From Myxocyprinus asiaticus (taxonomy: Eukaryota > Chordata > Actinopteri > Cypriniformes > Catostomidae), in the NCBI RefSeq assembly GCF_019703515.2, contig NC_059362.1, forward strand, positions 43,081,826-43,145,825: a stretch of 64,000 nucleotides of DNA. Direction: 5' to 3'. The notes under the pieces are model-generated. The model worked only from the letters and a program-made list of their open reading frames with translations, was not told where the DNA came from and did no database searches. This document shows, one piece after another, positions 56,766 through 64,000 of the stretch (position 1 is the first letter of the stretch; each line of letters begins with the position of its first letter). The translations under genes were made by a program, and so were the position numbers.

Positions 56766-59700
56766 GCTTTGTCTTTCTAATTGAAGTGCTAACTACAGTA
56801 CGTTCCCCAACTTTGCAAATTATTAAATAGATCACCTGTATAACCAGCCATACGCTTGCTACGCATTGTCATTTTTTAATAACTTACAATGTTGACTATA
56901 TCGAGACAATATCAAATGTACAAAGTATCAGGGAAATTCAAACTAATTAAATGAAGGATAGAAATAGACCATGATGGAAATTTTACAACTCAGTCCATCA
57001 GATATTTGTAGCGCAACCCCTGTAAAGCTGAAAAAGTCCGAAAATACAATGAACAAGAACACACATCAGGCTATGTGAGGGGAGAAACAAGCCACGTCTC
57101 TATTTATATACTATTCATACTAAATATTATGTGACAAGCACAAAACATCAGCCAAAAGAGAGAGTTGGTCAGAAATATGTGATCTTCAGGGAAGTTGACC
57201 TGGGCACAGCAGGAGGACTGTGAAGTATAAAGTGTAATAGTGTAAAAAAAATGTTTCGTGACATCTGATCTTTTATGTTGTTACTTTATGTTACTGCATT
57301 TGATTCTGTGGTCAATTCTGAAATGTATTAAAAGGTACATCCCATTAAATGTGTTAAAGATAAAGTTTACCAACGCCCCTACTTTCCCTTATTTCTACAG
57401 TTGTGCTCAATAGAATTTTATGTTAGCAAGTCGCTAAGCTAATGTTATATTCTAATAATAATACAAAATTTCGTTAATGAAAACTAAATGAAAACATTTT
57501 CATTAACGGAAATAATAAAAACTGACATGATGACAAAAATCTGACAAAACTGAAACTAAAGGAAACTAACTAAAATAAAATGTAAATAACCTTAATTTAA
57601 TTTTGTTGTTAGCTTTTTAACACAGTATCAAGAGAAATTTAATGACGTTAGATATATTTAAATAATACCAGTAAATGATTTATCTTTGGCCTTTAAATGC
57701 TAAATCTAAAACTAAAATTAAAACTAACTGAACTGAAACTAATGGACAGACCGCTACATCTTAAGCGCATAATTTTGACATTTTACCATAGACGGAACGC
57801 GCAGAATGACCTCTTCCTACTGTTTGAATTGTGCATTGAAATGACCAATGAAAAGATGTTTAATCAGGCTGTATGTTTAACAAGTATCATGTAAGATTGT
57901 TTAGAGAAAAAGAGTTTTTCAATGCTCTTGAAAAATGTTCTTGGAGATACGTGTTTTTCATCAGACTGTGACGATATATTCCATTCCCAGTCAAGCAATG
58001 TCAATATAAATGAAGAAAGACAATTCATAAGAATTTGTAAATGGGTTGTTTGAAATGCATTAGTTTCCATTTGTGTCTTATGTTTTTTTTTTTTTGCGCT
58101 TAAACTACGTCTTTGTTGAATGTCAGGCATATTTCTATGACAACTCTGTATATATGCATAGAAATTGTGGTCCTGAGGACTAATTAGATGTAGGCTGCGT
58201 TATAAAGGAAGTGTTCGATATTAAAAGTTATCGAAAGCTCTTTGATATCATCTGCTGGTGAAATCCTCGAAATGCAAATGCAGGAACTGAATTTAGACTT
58301 TGCGCCAAGAATAGATCTAATTCTCAGGAAAATAGCAAATTGCGATTTGCGGCACTTTTACTACCTGTGTGTATATTAAAATACAATATACCCACAGGTA
58401 GCGCAAGCACTCCCACCCACCCCCACTACAGCATTGTGCTGGCAAGGAAATTGTGTTTAGAATTAGTGCTCTCAAAGAAAGCTGGATAAGACGCACGGTC
58501 GCCTAGCGCGGTTACAAAAATGGAGTCCAAAGTTATAAAACAAACGAAAACTAAACAAAATGACTAACTGAATATAAAATTAGACATAAAAACTATATTA
58601 CAAATCCAAAACTATAATAACCCTGCTTAAAAATACACAATAAATACAGATATGGGGTAAACTAGTCCATTTGCATTTAGATTAATCTGTTTTTTATTAC
58701 ATTTAAGTAACGCAATCTGGGACTGCTTTATCGGTGAAGGATACATATGAGGCTGCCTTAGAATTTAGCCAACATAAGGTATCCTAAAAGGCAGCAAAAT
58801 GTTGTTGCCTACTTTTTGGAACAGTCTTCATATCAGAAACACACATATGATGCCTTAAAGTGCTGCCTAGGTAGGCGGCTCACTAGGGTTTGGAACAGAG
58901 CAACTATCTGGGAATGATTGCCTGTCTTTTTCCAGTCAAATCTCCATGACGATATACAGTAGTGGTTGTGTTGGTGGTTACCCAGCAACCTCTGGCACAC
59001 AGCCCAGTGCACCCTGGGAAATGCGGTCTTTTACAGAGTGCCTCATTTCCTGTTTCAAACCACAGCCTTCACTCCATTACAGCTCAACACTCCACAAACA
59101 ACTTCTTTTATTTCATTTAACTACATAAAAACAAATAGAAACTTTTGGCAAATTTGGCTTATGAGTGTCTTAGCTTATCCTACCATGACCAAGTTACTCT
59201 CTGACCCCTTGCCTTTCCTGATGACCTTTGGCTTTTGACCACAGTTATGACTAGTTTCACAAGCTTTATGTTCGTGACCCAGGCGTGAGTGACCTCTGAT
59301 CCCAACCTCACAGTGACCCTAAAGTCTCTTTTCCTCAAACTACTGTGAGCGAGTGTGACTCAGGGTCACTCCGTTTAGACACTTTCACAAACACAAAAAC
59401 AGCCTAGAAGAAAATGTTATTGCTCTTTTATAGCTCACGAGACATAATGGAGTTCTCATTCATATTTAAGTGTCAACTTTGAATCAGATATTTCTCCTAA
59501 AATTAGTCAATTGTTGACACACGTTAAGAGTATAGAGCTATTCAATTAATGTGGATTGCATATCTCTGATCATTTGGTCTTGGGAGAATTTGATGAGAAA
59601 TGTATTGATGAGTTCATTTTAAAATCTTGGTAAATCTGAGCACAGTCTGAGACACTGCTGATATCTTTTGTGAAACTCTAAACTAGAAGAGACACGTGAG

Positions 59701-60673
59701 ATTTCTGGAGTCTTTTTCTCAGGGGAAAAATCCGAGAAGCAAGACCCAGATTCATAAAAATCTTCATAAGAATTTTTTTTTTAGTTCTTAGGAATTCAAG
59801 TTCATGTCGTAAGTGCAATAATACGTTAAAGAAGGAGTCTTTTCAGGAATAACATTTTTTCGTAACTAAGTTCGTAAATAAGAAGAAAATGGTAATTAAG
59901 AAGAATTTTATTCTTAAGAATGTTTCGTGAATCTGGCCCCATGAGACTTAAGCAAGAGTTTATATTTACTCTCAATTTAATCACATTGCAGTCCGTGAGA
60001 AATATTTGAGATTTTAAGAGAAACAAATGCAGCACATAAGAATAATTTAGTCACAGGCAATCACAGAAAATCTAAACAACCTCTTCAGTCCAAATTTAAA
60101 CTCAATGGTAAGTCATTGATAAATTAATAAATGCACCAATTTGAAACCCAAAGACATACAAGACCAAAAACAAAACTGAAATATCCACTTTCACTCTGGC
60201 TATATTCAGAATCGCATACTACTATTATTAGTAATATTACTGTAGTATGTAAACTACACTATGTGTATTTTCTGTATTCATAGAATCCCCTAATATGTTT
60301 GCCAAACACTTGCTGAATTAAACATGCAACAAAACATAATGAGGTCACATGCAGTATCTTACTACTGTTTAAAATGGTTATCTTTGCATAATGCATAGTT
60401 TCACAAAAAAAAAATAATAATAATAATAATAATAAAAAAATAGTAGGCAGTATACAATATATACTGAAGAGTATGCATCAAGTAGTGAACTAGTATTACA
60501 TTCCAAACATACTGTAGCTTGTCTATATAAAGATACAGAGTTGCAGTGCCTATGTTTGCTTTAAAGAGACACTCACACATTTACACACATCCACACATCA
60601 AAACACACACACACACACACACTTATGCAAACAGCCAAAGTCAGCATATTCTGCCTCTATTCTCTATGCAACA

Positions 60674-60676
<3 letters not shown>

Positions 60677-60716
<40 letters not shown>

Positions 60717-60807
60717 CAGTAAATGTACGTCTTTTCCACATACACACAATGCACACACGTACCCACACATGCTGTTGTGTCTGACCGGCAGTCCCTCTCA
60801 GGTAGCT

Positions 60808-60838
<31 letters not shown>

Positions 60839-60839
60839 A
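60677..60839. repeat. (CA)n and (TG)n microsatellites
   Basis: (CA)~19 at 60677-60715 and (TG)~15 at 60808-60838, about 100 bp apart and in inverted sense, so they could pair as a hairpin. Confidence 0.9.
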
Positions 60840-61196
60840 CCTTTAAAAGAGACTTTTAAAACAGAAAAAAAGAGGCACACATGCACCAGAGCTTTTGTCT
60901 AGGAATTGTAGGTCATGTGACTCCAACTGGGCATGCTGATTGGTCAAAGAGGGTTTGCAAACACTGGCGGAGAACCAGAAGGGTGTCCGCCACAAAACAC
61001 CACTGAATGAGAATGGCGCAGAGACCATGGACAAGAGAGGAACAGAAGAGTGTGAGTAGACATGTACTTAGCTATATTTTGAAGACAAGAAGTGAGCTAA
61101 ATCTTACAAAACCTCCTTTAGTTAGTAATGAATAGTAAATAATAATTATTCTAAAGATGCAGAAAGCGGACCCACTTTATCAGCTGTCTTGGTTTA

Positions 61197-62262
61197 ATTT
61201 TATTCCATAGGGATTTTATAAAATCCTTCATAAAAGACATGACCCAAACCAACCGGCACAGAGGTGAATCATAACATTACAAACTTTGATTTGAAGCAAA
61301 AAAGCATTTGAAAATCTGACAAAAAGACAAAAGGTACAAAACTGTGTACTTGACGTTTTGAATGAGGGATGAACTACAATCCCATGAAGCACTGCGAATG
61401 ACGTAATTAAATGAAAAACTATTAAAAAATATAAAACAATTGATTTAAAGTTGATGCTTATAAATATAGAAACAATATATATTAATGCTACTGCAAAATA
61501 TCTATTTGCATATATGTGAATAAGAGTGTAGGGAGTCCGACTTGACTGCGTCATTCGCACTCAAGACGTTTTTATTTGTAGGATGCTTTTCACATTACAC
61601 ATTGTTTCAAAGCAGCTTTCAAGAAAAGTCCTAATGAATAACGTGACTGAAAACACGCCTTAAAACTGATTGTCTTAAGGCCCCAATTGAGCAAGTCAAA
61701 GGCGACTGTGGCAAAAAAAACAAAACTCCTTGGGTGAAACCAGGCTCAGCTGGGGGAGCCATTTCACCTCTGGCTGTATGGCATGAACATAATGCCAATA
61801 TCAGTTGTCTATGTGTAGTACAAGTCTTGTTTTATGCGAGTTAACTGTGTAGATGTTGGTGGGCAATGTTTAAAACTAAAGGATTTTGTATGAACTGTAA
61901 GATTAACGATTTAGGATCTTTAAGGTCCATTCCGAATTGACTACGTAAGCTCGCAGTGTGTCATGGGAATGGGTGATCGCTGCAGAGCTCTTTTGGTGTG
62001 CTTTGTTCACTGCGATACTTTGATTGGTGGATCTTTCTCTGCAGGATCATGGGAAGTGTAGTTCTTCACAACAAATTCTGTTATTTAGCGATTTTTAAAA
62101 AAGTAGCTGAAATAATGTGGGCTGATGGCTTCAACAGAAGCATACATCATCGATTAACGACCTCTTAGCTCATTGTAGGTCTGTTTTTAAAGGTTCATAA
62201 GTTATCGTTAAAAATCTGTTCGCCTATGGAGAAAATGAATGAGATTTTTACTTCCAGAACAT
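61197..62262 (+). mobile_element. 500-bp inverted-terminus element family, copy D (split)
   Basis: TTATTCCATAGGGATTTTAT, CCCAAACCAACCGGCACAG, AGGTGAATCATAACATTACA, then a break at about 61558-61920, resuming GCGATACTTTGATTGGTGGA and ending AGATTTTTACTTCCAGAAC (inverse of the start of copy A). The break contains a TTTATTTGTAGGATGC...AAAGCAGCTTT repeat. CGACTTGACTGCGTCATTCGCA and CGAATTGACTACGTAAGCTC on either side look like a duplicated target. Confidence 0.6.
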
Positions 62263-63080
62263 GACTGTTGCAATCTATAGTGCTGTATGTCCACATTTAG
62301 ATAGCTAGGTAGACTACGTCAACAGCCCAGAAGAAAATATTGCTCAGAGGTTGCTCTTTCATAGCTCAAGAAAAATAGAGTTCTTAGTTATATACAGTAG
62401 GTTTTCAACCAGAATAGGCTTTCTACCGCCACAATCACTGCGTGAATTAGTCATAGCAGCTCTAACCTGCTTAGGGGTGCTATAACCATAGAATTTCAAC
62501 AGGCCAGAGCTGAATACCTCAAAACTTCTCACAACGTGACGAACGTTCAGTGTGTGGCAGTAATGCTTGTTTGGCTAACCACCATAAGCTACAAGAAGAA
62601 GAACAAACACAAGTTCACCACCAAAACATTAAATTGCTCCTGCAACATTCAGCGTTCACGAGGACACCCACACATCGGAGAGCTTTTTGTTTGCATTTTG
62701 TTAATTCACATTTCTTTAGAGAGAATTATCATTTGAGTATTTTTATATTCATTAGGCAGCATATTCAAACAATTACAACTTCCAAAAACTATAAAGACTC
62801 TGAGCCTTTGCTTTCTTTTAATGTGTCGATAGGCTAGCCCATATTTTCTATTTTTAAACAGGATTATCAAATGTATTAATTAAATGTATCATATGTTATA
62901 GTCTCCTGGCAATAAAAACAACAGAAAAAGTGAACAGATTTATTCTTAATGGAAGCATCAAATGAAATATTGTAAAATATTTTATTCAGAATCGCAATTT
63001 TCCATTACTTTATTTGTAATGCACATTATTTGTATAATTTTTGTCTACAATACATGTGTTTGAGTTTTATGCTACATGTA

Positions 63081-63327
63081 TGTAGCAGGTAAAGGACGGG
63101 CAAGGAGGCGGCGGGAACCGGCTGAAGTGTAAACATAACGTTTAATGATAAAACTCAACATAAAACAAACATAAACAAACAGACACACATGCAGCGCAGC
63201 CGCGTGCATCTCTCTCTCCCTCGCAACGCCGTCTCCAGCTGCCCTTTATCACGCTCTCCCGCTGATCAGCTGATTCAGCGCCGGCCGTGCTCCATCACGC
63301 CCCAGCCTAGCCATCCTCCTCATCACA
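63081..63327. mobile_element. Solo LTR with 5-bp target duplication
   Basis: A 247-bp block beginning TGTAGCAGGTAAAGGACGGG and ending CTCATCACA (TG...CA) is flanked on both sides by ATGTA (63076-63080 and 63328-63332). GC-rich in an AT-rich setting. No internal retroelement genes remain, so it is the product of LTR-LTR recombination. Confidence 0.75.
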
Positions 63328-63946
63328 ATGTAATAACCAGAAACACCATGAAGTTCAAAACTAGGTTACATGATTTGTTATTCATTATCTGTCTAGTATT
63401 TTATTAGCTATAAAATTAATGTGGATAGTAAAGCTCAATAGTAAAAACAATTTGGTTTTGGAAGATTTGATAAGAAATGTTTGATTTCTTGATTGATTAC
63501 TTTGGTATCTTGGCAAATCTGTGCATAGTTTGAGACATTGTTGAGATATCGTCTGACACTCTAAAGGAAATAAATGTGAGATTACTCTCAGGAGAACAAT
63601 CTGAGAAGCAAGAGATGGCAAAAATGGAGATTTGCTCTCCATTTAAACTTGTGATTTAGGAGAAACAACTGAGATATTAATTCATTTTTATTCTAAAATG
63701 CTCTTTGAGGGTTAGTCTGTAGTCATTACAATAAGCTTTATATAAAACAGTAGAAAATCTATGGCATGTACCCATTAGACAGCTAAGTAAACATATGTGT
63801 GTGGGGTTTAGATTTGTTAATGATTGATTTCTTTGCTAAGAAGGGAAGGATTTTACAAGGCATTTCTAAATTGTCATGGTAACCATGCATTGAGAAAAAC
63901 GGAAAGGTTTAATTAGGCCACAGTTTATGACACTAGACTAAATCAA

Positions 63947-64000
<54 letters not shown>
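63947..64000. repeat. Compound (TG)n(AG)n microsatellite at window edge
   Basis: About 12 TG units followed by 15 or more AG units; cut by the window end. Confidence 0.95.

Larger units (their letters stand above)
59400..63640. repeat. Dispersed duplication (59400-59745 vs 62320-62400 + 63420-63625)
   Basis: 59405-59460 (AGAAGAAAATGTTATTGCTC...) matches 62328-62390 (AGAAGAAAATATTGCTCAGA...). 59570-59745 (GAATTTGATGAGAAATG, TGAGACACTGCTGATATC, CCGAGAAGCAAGA) matches 63460-63615 (GATTTGATAAGAAATG, TGAGACATTGTTGAGATATC, CTGAGAAGCAAGA). The second copy is split by about 1 kb that includes the solo LTR. Confidence 0.55.
55924..64000 (-). other. dnmt3a: Upstream dnmt3a intron or 5' flank; repeats only
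   Basis: No further dnmt3a exon (for example the conserved KRKRDEW / KKAK segment) was recognised on the minus strand. The stretch holds two copies of the 500-bp element family, CATTAACGAAAACTAAA-type repeats (57460-58630), CA/TG microsatellites, a long-range duplication and a solo LTR. A promoter for the short isoform could lie here but none can be supported. Confidence 0.45.

Noticed and set aside
60625..60886. Thr-His repeat proteins
   Set aside because: Translations of CA/TG microsatellites.

Overview
This window is vertebrate nuclear DNA. It is almost certainly from a teleost and most likely a cypriniform (carp, minnow or zebrafish relative). The evidence is long split genes with GT-AG introns, AT-rich non-coding DNA, many microsatellites, and a dense load of fish-type transposons: Tc1 and hAT elements, a 5S-derived SINE3, and a tRNA-derived SINE present five times. 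There are no operons or bacterial features. Almost every long open frame here is noise or transposon. The real genes were rebuilt exon by exon from splice sites, reading-phase continuity and protein similarity recalled from memory.

Layout. (1) 1-1740 (+): the last two coding exons of lpin1 (phosphatidate phosphatase lipin-1), then its 3'UTR. (2) 3.4-6.4 kb: a transposon-rich spacer. (3) 6430-19105 (+): a complete gnpat gene (peroxisomal dihydroxyacetone-phosphate acyltransferase), 16 exons and 663 codons, with a CpG-rich promoter, a 186-bp tandem array in intron 1, a hAT element carrying a nested SINE3 in intron 6, and a large 43-bp minisatellite in intron 9. (4) 19.1-28.5 kb: a repeat-rich intergenic region, with one orphan signal-peptide exon on the minus strand. 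(5) about 28.6-55.9 kb (-): the dnmt3a DNA methyltransferase gene, running toward gnpat. Seventeen coding exons cover the DNMT3A2-type start, PWWP, ADD and the whole catalytic domain. A long 3'UTR probably extends down to about 28.6 kb. (6) 55.9-64 kb: upstream intron or 5' flank of dnmt3a, with repeats only.

The genes do not form a pathway. lpin1 and gnpat both act in glycerolipid synthesis (diacylglycerol production and the first step of ether-lipid synthesis), and dnmt3a sets new DNA methylation; their proximity is best read as chromosomal synteny. From memory, LPIN1 and DNMT3A share human 2p while GNPAT lies on 1q.

The most unusual item is a 417-bp element at 36101-36517 in the last dnmt3a intron. 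Two 187-bp direct repeats (TG...CA) flank only 43 bp, which holds a tRNA-His-like primer-binding site and a purine tract, and the whole is bordered by a 4-bp CGAG duplication. This is the structure of a terminal-repeat retrotransposon in miniature (TRIM), and its LTRs also carry a tRNA-Gly-like Pol III promoter region. Other points: a TGA replacing the penultimate Cys codon of dnmt3a, two GC-AG introns, a weak PTS1 (-TKL) on a separate last exon of gnpat, and a four-copy 500-bp inverted-repeat element family.
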